From contig OZ253474.1 of NCBI GenBank assembly GCA_965261695.1, forward strand, positions 4,216,001 to 4,280,000: a DNA stretch of 64,000 nt. Reading direction: 5' to 3'. The notes below the pieces were generated by a model. It saw only the letters and a list, made by a program, of their open reading frames with translations, searched no databases and was not told the DNA's origin. The stretch is from Bin5 sp965261695. GTDB taxonomy: Bacteria > Chloroflexota > Anaerolineae > Caldilineales > Caldilineaceae. Shown here piece after piece: positions 44,468 through 52,053 of the stretch (position 1 is its first letter; every line of letters starts with the position of its first letter). The translations under genes and the position numbers were made by a program.

Positions 44468-45709
44468 CTAATACATCGTGCCATCTTCGGAGGCCTGCAT
44501 CGTGCCGATCAGCGAAGCCGGTTCGAATGAACGCTTTGTGCGGATCTGCTCGTCGCGGAAGTAGCCGTTCAGGACTTTGATAACGATGGCCAGCACGCCG
44601 ATATTGGCGATGAAAATCAGGACGTATTGGACGGCAACCGGCGTCGGCAGCTTCTGCACAATGGCCTGGACAACGATCAGACCAATCGTCAGCGGAACCA
44701 GTACCTTCCAGGCAAAGTACATCATCTGATCGATGCGCAAGCGGGGGAAGGTGCCCCGGATCCACTGTTGCAGGACGTAGACGCCGAACACTTTGATCAG
44801 AAAGTAGCCGAGTCCCAGCAGCGGGCCGATGACCGGCAGGCCGACGCCGGGGCCTTGCCATCCCCCCAGGAACAGCGTAACGGCCACCGCGGCAAGAATC
44901 CAGGCGTTGAGGAACTGGGCCAGGAAAAACATGGCGAACTTCATGCCCGAATACTCGATATGGAAGCCGGCGATCAACTCCGATTCCGCTTCCAACAGGT
45001 CGAAGGGCGTCAACTCCGCCTCCGCCAGCGAGCTGATGAAGAAGATGAGCAGCGCGCCCGGCATCACGATGCCGAGCCAGCCCAAACCGAGGTTGAAGCC
45101 GCCCACATGCAGCGACTGCGCTTCCACGATGCTGCCGAACCGCATTGAGCCGGTCAGCAGCACCACGGTCAGAATCGCCAGCACCAGCGGAATCTCGTAG
45201 CTGAGCAGCTGTGCCACCACCCGGAAGCCCGCCAGCAGCGCGTACTTGTTGTTGCTGCCCCACCCGGCCATCAGCGCTGCCATAATGCCGATCGAGCCGA
45301 GCGCCACAATATAGAGGGCCGCGACATTCAGGTCGACCCCGGACAGCCCGGGCGCAAACGGGATCACCGCCAGCAGCATCAACACGCCCGACACAGCCAG
45401 AATCGGCGACAGATTGTACGCGATCTTATCGGCCTCGCGCGGCGTGATGTCCTCCTTGGACAGCAGCTTGGCCGCATCGGCCACCGTCTGCAGCAGCCCG
45501 AACTTGCCGACGCGGTTCGGGCCGATCCGGTCCTGCATCCGGCTGATGACCTTGCGCGTGATCCAGATCAGCAGCAACACCGACATCATGCCGTAGTTGA
45601 TCAGGATGAAGGCGCCGACCGCATAAACGAGAAAGAGCGCCGCCCAGTCTGGCAATCCCAGTCCGATTAGCCAACCGGAGAGCACGTCGCTCCATTGGGT
45701 TATCTGCAT
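44468..45709 (-). CDS. nuoH: NADH-quinone oxidoreductase subunit H, cluster 1 (413 aa)
   Basis: Quinone-channel membrane subunit. The helix-1 end and first loop read RKVISRMQDRIGPNRVG, then FGLLQTVADAAKLLSKEDITP; AGWGSNNKYALLAGFRVVAQ and the acidic E-channel loop SLAEAELTPFDLLEAESELIAGF-like segment are intact; IRGTFPRLRIDQMM ends the domain. At 413 residues it is clearly longer than the 326-residue cluster-2 NuoH, mainly at the C-terminus (extra helix and a polar tail). Confidence 0.95.
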   Translation of the reverse strand: MQITQWSDVLSGWLIGLGLPDWAALFLVYAVGAFILINYGMMSVLLLIWITRKVISRMQDRIGPNRVGKFGLLQTVADAAKLLSKEDITPREADKIAYNLSPILAVSGVLMLLAVIPFAPGLSGVDLNVAALYIVALGSIGIMAALMAGWGSNNKYALLAGFRVVAQLLSYEIPLVLAILTVVLLTGSMRFGSIVEAQSLHVGGFNLGLGWLGIVMPGALLIFFISSLAEAELTPFDLLEAESELIAGFHIEYSGMKFAMFFLAQFLNAWILAAVAVTLFLGGWQGPGVGLPVIGPLLGLGYFLIKVFGVYVLQQWIRGTFPRLRIDQMMYFAWKVLVPLTIGLIVVQAIVQKLPTPVAVQYVLIFIANIGVLAIVIKVLNGYFRDEQIRTKRSFEPASLIGTMQASEDGTMY

Positions 45710-45787
45710 ATCAATGACTCCGCAACGCACTGAATCGCGGCTGGTGGGCAGCGACGCCGCCGGCCGCTGCGGCTATCCACGTCGGAC

Positions 45788-46144
45788 CTACTGCCACTCC
45801 AGAGCGCCCTTGCGCCAATCGTACAACAGCCCGATCACGAGTAGCAGGACAAAGAATATCGTGGCCAGCACTGCGAACATCTCCAGCTGCTGGTAGGCCA
45901 CCGCGATCGGGAAAAGAAAGAGCGCTTCCACATCGAACACGACGAAGACAAGTCCAATCAAATAGTACTGGGCGCGGAACTGCACCCATGTTTCGCCAAT
46001 CGTCTCCACGCCGCTCTCGTAGATGTCGTTCTTCACCTCATCAGGCCGCCGCGGGCCGAGAAAGTGGCCCAACACGATGGCTGATAGAGGCAACACGACC
46101 GCCAGCCCGGACATGATCAGAATGAAGAAATACTGACTCAGCAT
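45788..46144 (-). CDS. nuoA: NADH-quinone oxidoreductase subunit A, cluster 1 (118 aa)
   Basis: Three-helix subunit at the junction with the peripheral arm. NDIYESGVETIGETWVQFR matches the conserved first loop (usually YECG), and VFDVEALFLFPIAVAY is the family signature with Asp and Glu. ATG 46144 is the first gene of the leftward cluster. The expected loop Cys of the A-type YECG motif is Ser here, as in cluster 2. Confidence 0.95.
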   Translation of the reverse strand: MLSQYFFILIMSGLAVVLPLSAIVLGHFLGPRRPDEVKNDIYESGVETIGETWVQFRAQYYLIGLVFVVFDVEALFLFPIAVAYQQLEMFAVLATIFFVLLLVIGLLYDWRKGALEWQ

Positions 46145-46156
46145 CGCCCGAAATCC

Positions 46157-46217
46157 GTTTGTGTTGAATTTAACAAACTCCCGCGAAAGTATAGCATAGC
46201 GATTTCCGATAGTGAAA
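46157..46217 (-). promoter_or_regulatory. Promoter and 22-bp operator-like palindrome of nuo cluster 1
   Basis: Minus-strand -10 TATACT at 46188-46193 with a poor TTTCAC -35 at 46212-46217 (18-bp spacer). Nine bp downstream of the -10, 46157-46178 is a 22-bp site with 6-bp arms GTTTGT/ACAAAC. It matches 16 of 22 positions of the site at 50861-50882 in front of the other nuo operon. It lies 12 bp upstream of the nuoA start. Confidence 0.6.
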
Positions 46218-46368
46218 GTCTTCACCCTGCGCAAACGCGATCAACCAAGGGCCGAAATACGCAATGTCGCTTTTTCACAAAGTCGGGGTTGCAGAGACGC
46301 AATTGCGCGGCGAACCGGCCCGCCGTGCCGTTCCCATAACAAGCAAGATTGCCAGGCTGAACAGTTCT

Positions 46369-46607
46369 GCTCTCCCTTCCGCCGCGCTTGCATGACCTGC
46401 TCCTGTCGCGCCATCAGCCTCCCGAACGCCGAAAGTCCACCAATTGATGCTAACTCTCAAGAATTTCTTCTCGTAAACTCTCGCAAACGCTCGTACCTGC
46501 GTCATATGGCGGCTGAATCACAAACTCGCGCTGCTGACCTCCCAATGCCCCTCCTGTTTCCCAGCCTTATCGCAGGACCGCCCACCTTCACACCTCATCC
46601 CCATTCC
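46369..46607. repeat. Dispersed composite repeat, copy B
   Basis: Same-order match to 13702-14090, with only two 10-bp minisatellite units (46472-46491). Further right, 46737-46860 holds a decayed copy of the 372-bp repeat found at 48.2-49.1 kb (GACTGCGATTCG, ACGAAGACCGCGA, AATCATC, CATCAC). The rest of 46145-47114, about 970 bp, carries no recognised gene. Confidence 0.65.
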
Positions 46608-47114
46608 GTAGTCCACACATTGGCACCCACTTCATGAAGCAGGTTCCCGGCTGAACGCGCATCAGCAGTGGCTGACTCTTGAAGAACTGCTCAAAGAGGT
46701 GACATCTGCAAGGTGCCTGCCGGCAGAATCCGACTGCGATTCGCCCGATTCTCGTCAACGAAGACCGCGAACTGCGCCGCCGCCGCCAATCATCTCCATC
46801 ACTTAATCATCTCCATCACTTAACTGTACAAATCACAGTCCGGACAACTGTGAACGCCCATCAGTTCCCTCCGCAACGCCGTCCCTATCCTTCGTGCCCC
46901 TTCGTGCCCTTCGTGGATCTCCCAGCCCTGCCATCTGACCATAGTCTGTCGGAAACGCACCCCTCATTCTTGGCTGAACCCCTCCCCCCACCCCTGCCGC
47001 GCCAATACCTCCCCTATCCAAAGCAAAAGATTTCAGACTGTGCTACATTGCTTTCGCACCACCAAAAATTGCCTCGCCACCCGCCTGCGGCGACCACACA
47101 AAGGCAGAAAAGAA

Positions 47115-48122
47115 ATGACTTCAACACCCTGCAAAAGCCTCAAGAAAGACGGGACCCCCTGCCGCGGCAACGGCCTCGAGCAACTCGACGGCTACTGTAT
47201 CGCCCACGCCCCCGCCGACAAGGCTTGGGAGTGGCGCTCACGCGGCGGCAAGGCCTCGTCAGCCGCCGCCCGCGCCGACAAACGCATACCCGACCGCCTG
47301 TCCCACGCTATCGACAAAGTGTCCACCGGCATGGACCAGGTCCTCGAGGGCAAGCTCGAACCCGCCGCCCTCTCCGCCATTTCCCGCGCCGCAAAAGTAC
47401 TCATCGAACTCTACCGCCTCGCCGACCACGAGATGGATCTGATTCGCAGCGAGGAAACCGCGGCCGCCGCCGCCCAGGTCGCCGGTGCCGCTGGCGACCC
47501 CGAACTCCTCGACGCTGCCGCCGATATCGCCGCCTGGCAAGACCAGTACAGGATCGACTCCCTCATCGACCAGGGCCTTGTTGCGCCCGAACCTGTAGCA
47601 ACGAAAGGCAAGAACCAACCACCTGCCCACGTCCTGACCGCCGCCGGCAGACAGCGCTTCGGCTACCAGCGACTGACCAAGCACACAAGGAAGGATATCG
47701 ACGTCTGCAGAGAACTGGTGATAGACAACCCTCCTGAAGGACATGATCTGCCCGTCGCACTCTATGACCTGTACTTTATCCGTAAGAACCTGAACGAGCT
47801 CCTCACCGACTGCGCGCCCGCGTCCCCGCCCGTAGTGGACGCCCTGACCGGCCAGCCCCTCAGCTGGCTGCCGGCCGCTGTCATACCGGCGACCGTGCCC
47901 ATCGCCGGCCCCGGCCAGGCCGAACAGGCCGCAGCAGACCTGCAAGACCTGCTCGGGTACGCCAACCAGCTGACCGCTGAAGCCGAAATCCTGTACGAAA
48001 AGAGAGTGGGGTTTGCCTACGACTATGCTGGCGAGCGGGAGGACGAAGAAGAAGAGGACGCCAACAAGCCGGCAGACCTCGAGGCGCTACGCCGCCAGCT
48101 CACCGAATTCTCGTCCGCCTAA
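47115..48122 (+). CDS. Uncharacterised protein with an N-terminal Cys/His motif (335 aa)
   Basis: Residues about 6-31 read CKSLKKDGTPC and DGYCIAHAP, a C-x9-C-x10-11-C-x2-H arrangement that looks like a small zinc-binding site of the kind found before phage- or transposon-linked proteins. The rest is Ala-rich and helical, with an acidic EDEEEEDANK stretch near the end and no catalytic motif. ATG 47115 follows a weak AGAAAAGAA. It is the only intact gene in a 4.8-kb repeat-rich island, an indication of acquired DNA. The C-terminal AEAEILYEKRVGFAYDY segment was not recognised. Confidence 0.72.
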   Translation: MTSTPCKSLKKDGTPCRGNGLEQLDGYCIAHAPADKAWEWRSRGGKASSAAARADKRIPDRLSHAIDKVSTGMDQVLEGKLEPAALSAISRAAKVLIELYRLADHEMDLIRSEETAAAAAQVAGAAGDPELLDAAADIAAWQDQYRIDSLIDQGLVAPEPVATKGKNQPPAHVLTAAGRQRFGYQRLTKHTRKDIDVCRELVIDNPPEGHDLPVALYDLYFIRKNLNELLTDCAPASPPVVDALTGQPLSWLPAAVIPATVPIAGPGQAEQAAADLQDLLGYANQLTAEAEILYEKRVGFAYDYAGEREDEEEEDANKPADLEALRRQLTEFSSA

Positions 48123-48240
48123 AGCCTTTTGTCATAGCCGTACTTCAAATAAATAATTCACGACGTCATACGGCTTGCGCGCGGCCAACGCGTCGTCGCC
48201 GCGCATGCGCCGGGCCAAGACCCCTTTCGCCCGCTGCCCG

Positions 48241-49110
48241 TGCACGAAGACCGCGATCTGCGCCGGCGCCGTTAATCATCCCCATCACATAAACTGCATG
48301 AATCACAGTTCAGACAAATGTCAACGAGCCCTTGCAAATGCGCTCATACCTGTCAACCCCTTCCATCCGCCGCAAAAAGGCCACCAGCCCAACCCGCACT
48401 CGCCCCCCGCGACCACGCGCGCGGCCTTCGCCATCCACCCGTCTGCCGTCAGGCGCCCAAAATTTCTTGCCCAATCTCACACTATCTCTCGTAAACTCTC
48501 GTCTAACGCTCCTGCATCTCTACGTTCCGTTTACACTTCAAAGCATTGGACAAAGAGGCTACTTCTACAGATTGCCTGCAGCAAGAATCCCACTGCGATT
48601 CCCCCGGTTCTCGTGCACGAAAACCGCGATCTGCGCCGTCGCCGTTAATCATCCCCATCACACAAACTGCGTAAATCACAGTTCAAACAAATGCCAACCA
48701 GCCCTCATACATGCGCTCACACCTGTCAATCCCTCCATCCGCCGCAAAAGGGCCTCCAGCCCAACCCACACTCGCCCGCCGCGACCACGCGCGCGGCCTT
48801 CGCCAGCCTCCCGTCTGCCGTCATGCGCCCAAAATTTCTTACCCAATCTCACACAATCTCTCGCAATCTCTCGTCTAACGCTCCTGCATCTCTACGGGCC
48901 GTTTACATTTCAAAGAATCGGACAAAGAGACAACTCCTACAGATTGCCTGCAGCAAGAATCCCACTGCGATTCCCCCGCTGCCCATGCACGAAGACCGCG
49001 ATCTGCGCCGCCGCCGCCGCCGTCAATCATCCCCATCACACAAACTGCGTAAATCACAGTTCAAACAAATGCCAACCAGCCCTCGTACGCGCGCTCCTGC
49101 CCGAGCACAA
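48241..49110. repeat. 372-bp tandem repeat, about 2.3 copies
   Basis: TGCACGAAGACCGCGATCTG and its variants occur at 48241, 48614 and 48986, giving periods of 373 and 372 bp. Each unit continues with AATCATCCCCATCACA, AATCACAGTTC, GCCCAACC, CGACCACGCGCGCGGCCTTC, then a few 10-bp CTCGCAATCT-like units. A decayed copy lies at 46737-46860. No protein motif was seen in any frame. Confidence 0.82.
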
Positions 49111-49164
49111 CCCCTTCAACCCCCACAGCCGACGCGTCACTCTGCCCCCATCCGCAATATATTT

Positions 49165-49298
49165 TTCAGAGAGCAAAAAAATACACGAATTCACGCGGCA
49201 AATCGCGCCACTTCGCGCCAATTTGATACTCACCTCACGCACCGACAGGATCACAGAGCAGGGCATCACATGAATTCATGCCGCGCTTGACGTCACGC
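49165..49298. repeat. About 140-bp direct repeat, left copy (right copy 50297-50447)
   Basis: Shared blocks in order: ACGCGGCAA, TCGCGCCACTTCGCGCCA, TTTGATAC, CGCACCGACAGGAT, CATCACATGAATTCATGC, GTCACGC. The right copy has an extra 14-bp duplication around GACAGGATATC. The two bracket the Rhs remnant and the C-rich array. Confidence 0.75.
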
Positions 49299-49539
49299 TG
49301 CGCCTGTGCCCCGCCCGCCGCGACCACGCCCGCGGCCTTCACCCAGCCGCCCGTCTGCCGTAATGATGGCGCGCAGCCAAGCAATCCGACCGATTCCGGC
49401 CACTGATTACCGTCCTACTGGCCGCAAACCGCCTTCAATCGGCAAGCGGATAGCGACTTCCATCTGTCATTACATTCTTTGCCTTGAATTTCCGGCTGTT
49501 CTCGCGCCCGGATTCAGATGCAACTGCCCTGGGGGCTGA

Positions 49540-49956
49540 ACGACCAGCGGCACGACCACGACCTACACCTTCTTCCACTACAATGAAGAGGAAGTCACCG
49601 GCAGCACGACCACCGCCATCAGCCACTACAGCTTCGGCAGCCTGCGCATTGCAATCAAGCGCGGCAGCGACCTCTACCACCTCCACGGCGACCACCTCGG
49701 CAGCACATCCCTCACCACGGGCGGCTCAGCCGAGACCGCCAGCCGCGCGGACTACGCCTACGGCGCCGAGCGCAGCACAACGGGCGACCTCCAGACCGAC
49801 CGCGCCATCACCGGTCACAAATCCGACACCACCGGCCTCCTCTACCACAACGCCCGCTGCGACAGCCCTCCGCTGGCCGCCTTCATCTCCCCGGAGTCGC
49901 CGGTGCCCGACGCAGGGATCGTCATCGACTACAACCGCTTCCCCTACGCGCGCGCG
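49540..49956 (+). pseudogene. Rhs/YD-repeat core-domain remnant
   Basis: After a TGA at 49537-49539 the frame reads TTTYTFFHYNEEEV, LYHLHGDHLGSTSLTT, YAYGAERSTTGDLQTD, ITGHKSDTTGLLYHNAR and AAFISPESPVPDAG, i.e. the Rhs core up to the point where a toxin tip would begin (normally ARYYDPxLGRFISPD). No start codon or N-terminal repeats remain, and the frame runs into a C-rich simple array. Confidence 0.78.
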
Positions 49957-49958
49957 CC

Positions 49959-50060
49959 AACCCCTATCCCCTATCCCCCATCCCCCATCCCCCATCCCCT
50001 AACCCCTATCCCCTAACCCCTATCCCCCAACCCCTATCCCCCAACCCCTATCCCCTATCC
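49959..50060. repeat. C-rich telomere-like simple array (102 bp)
   Basis: About fourteen 7- to 8-bp units of types CCCCTAT, CCCCTAA, CCCCCAT and CCCCCAA. The minus strand consequently has many G4-G5 runs spaced by two to three bases, favourable for G-quadruplex formation. It directly follows the Rhs remnant. Confidence 0.85.
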
Positions 50061-50296
50061 TGACCGAAAACTGGCTATCTCCGCAAAGTTCTTTCCCAAC
50101 CAGATGCGTATGCCCTGGACCCTGGGTCCTTGCAAAAGCCTGAACCATCGTATAGGCTGTATCCATAGCCGCAAGTCCAAGGCGGCAACGAACCATCTCT
50201 GTACCTTAACAAACGGATACTTTTTGTAGAACATACTTGGTTGCAAGACCATAACGCCGCCGCAGCCGGCGCGACACGCTGCGCCAATCCCCAAAA

Positions 50297-50447
50297 ACTT
50301 TTGCAGAAAGAGCAAAGCAGCACATGAATTAACGCGGCAATTCGCGCCACTTCGCGCCACTTTGATACCCTCCGCACGCACCGACAGGATATCGACAGGA
50401 TACAGAGCAGGACATCACATGAATTCATGCAGCGCTTTGCGTCACGC
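50297..50447. repeat. About 140-bp direct repeat, right copy
   Basis: Right copy of the repeat at 49165-49298, same orientation, with a small internal duplication. It is followed at 50455-50540 by sequence related to the 372-bp repeat (CCTCCGCCAGCCTCCCGTCT). Confidence 0.75.
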
Positions 50448-50539
50448 CCCGCCAGGACGCCGCCGGCGCGACGACGCGGCCGGCCTCCGCCAGCCTCCCG
50501 TCTCCCGTGATGCACCGACAATTTTCTTGCCCAATCTCA

Positions 50540-50599
50540 CGAAATCTCTCGCAATCTCTCGCAATCTCTCGCAATCTCTCGTAAACTCTCGTAAACTCT
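50540..50599. repeat. 10-bp minisatellite, six units
   Basis: CGAAATCTCT, three CGCAATCTCT and two CGTAAACTCT units. Same period and related consensus as the array at 13807-13982. Confidence 0.88.
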
Positions 50600-50824
50600 T
50601 GTACGAGCGCTCCTGCCTGTATACCCATCCAACCGCCCCCAAAAAGCGTCTAATGTGAATCCCATTTGAAACAGAGACCTTCTGGGCGAATGAAGCAATC
50701 GAATAGGGGCCGTCTCGTCTGCCCTTATGCAATACGGATTACGCAATACGCAACTGAAGAAAAAGCGGATTCCCGATGTGTACGCACACGAGATGCGAAT
50801 GCCCTGCCACATTGATTATGGGCT

Positions 50825-50882
50825 TTGACAACCGATTTCGATTCGTGCTAGAATTATCCCGTTCGTGTAAAATTGCACGAAC
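50825..50882 (+). promoter_or_regulatory. Promoter and operator-like palindrome of nuo cluster 2
   Basis: TTGACA (50825-50830, perfect), 18-bp spacer, TAGAAT (50849-50854). Six bp further, 50861-50882 is a palindrome with 7-bp arms GTTCGTG and CACGAAC around 8 bp; 9 of 11 base pairs are symmetric. It overlaps the expected transcription start, as a repressor site would. The nuoA start is 42 bp downstream. Confidence 0.78.
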
Positions 50883-50923
50883 AGTCCCCAATCCCGTCAG
50901 GTGCGCTGAAAAGGAATAGCGGT

Positions 50924-51280
50924 ATGGCAAGCGATTATCTGCCACTGCTCATACTGATCGTGCTGGCCGCCGGTTTCGGCGCGATCATGATTGGACTGCC
51001 CGCCCTGCTTGGCCCACGCGAGCGCAACAAACAGAAGTTGGAACCGTATGAGTCGGGGATCATCCCATTCGCCGACGCCCGCCGCCGCATCCCGGTCAAG
51101 TACTATCTGGTCGCCATGCTCTTTCTGATCTTCGATATCGAAGTGATTTTCCTCTATCCCTGGGCCGCTGTCCTGAGAGACCTGCGCCTGTTCGCACTGG
51201 TGGCAATGGTTCCCTTTTTCATCGTTCTCGTGGTAGGTTTCCTCTATGAGTGGAAGAAGGGCGCTTTCGACTGGGATTAG
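50924..51280 (+). CDS. nuoA: NADH-quinone oxidoreductase subunit A, cluster 2 (118 aa)
   Basis: Three-helix subunit; KLEPYESGIIPFADARRR is the first loop and FLIFDIEVIFLYPWAAVLRD the family signature. Same length as the cluster-1 copy but clearly divergent, so not a recent duplicate. ATG 50924 after AAAAGGAATAG. First gene of the rightward operon; nuoB follows after 210 bp. Confidence 0.96.
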   Translation: MASDYLPLLILIVLAAGFGAIMIGLPALLGPRERNKQKLEPYESGIIPFADARRRIPVKYYLVAMLFLIFDIEVIFLYPWAAVLRDLRLFALVAMVPFFIVLVVGFLYEWKKGAFDWD

Positions 51281-51490
51281 AGGCTGTACGTTCCGGCGGC
51301 CGCACGGAAATTCTCAAGACCTGACAACGTAGAGCTGGCAGAAGATTGTAGTAGCTCCTGGAAAGTTGTGTGCCTAACCCTGCGACCGGCAACGACCGCC
51401 CCCGCTCGGTCGCAGAATAACAGATGCCGAGGCCGCAGTGCCCGCCCGCCAATTCCGATCGTGACAACACGGCGGAGCAAAGGAACAGAA

Positions 51491-52018
51491 ATGGGTTTAG
51501 AACAGAAGGTTCCTGAAGGCATATTGACAACAACGCTCGACAGCGTGATTAACTGGGGACGCGCCAACAGCACCTGGCCCCTCCTGTTTGGGCTTGCCTG
51601 CTGCGCGATGGAGATGATCGCGACTGGCACCGCCCGCCACGACATCGCCCGCTACGGCTCCGAACTGTTCCGCGCCAGCCCGCGCCAGGCCGACCTGATG
51701 ATCGTCTCTGGCCGTGTCAGCAATAAGATGGCGCCGGTTATAAAGCGCATCTACGATCAGATGTCCGCCCCCAAATGGGTGATCGCTATGGGCATCTGCG
51801 CCAGCGCCGGCGGCCCCTTCAACAACTACGCCATCATCCAGGGGGTCGATAAAATCATCCCCGTCGATGTGTACGTGCCCGGCTGCCCGCCGCGGCCAGA
51901 GTCGCTGCTCTACGCGCTCGACATGCTGCGCGCCAAACAGGCGCGTGAGACGATCGCGGTCGGCCGTCAGACCGACGAGCAGTTGGCAATTGAAGAGATT
52001 TTGCCGCTCGGTGTCTAG
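51491..52018 (+). CDS. nuoB: NADH-quinone oxidoreductase subunit B (175 aa)
   Basis: Holds the terminal [4Fe-4S] cluster N2 that reduces quinone. Ligands are the adjacent pair in GLACCAMEM, Cys in MGICASAGG and Cys in VPGCPPRPE. ATG 51491 follows AAAGGAACAG. The 210-bp spacer upstream has no gene. There is only one nuoB in the window. Confidence 0.97.
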   Translation: MGLEQKVPEGILTTTLDSVINWGRANSTWPLLFGLACCAMEMIATGTARHDIARYGSELFRASPRQADLMIVSGRVSNKMAPVIKRIYDQMSAPKWVIAMGICASAGGPFNNYAIIQGVDKIIPVDVYVPGCPPRPESLLYALDMLRAKQARETIAVGRQTDEQLAIEEILPLGV

Positions 52019-52053
52019 GGACGGACGAATCCTGCGACCCCAGGGGATATGAG

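Larger units (their letters stand above)
48123..50923. other. 2.8-kb gene-free repeat island
   Basis: Holds the 372-bp tandem repeat, a pair of about 140-bp direct repeats, an Rhs remnant, a C-rich array and a 10-bp minisatellite, each listed separately. Small open frames here are byproducts of repeats. The right end carries the promoter of nuo cluster 2. Confidence 0.7.

Noticed and set aside
46212..47114. Several short open frames between the first nuo locus and the 335-aa gene
   Set aside because: They coincide with dispersed repeats and have no motifs or ribosome sites.
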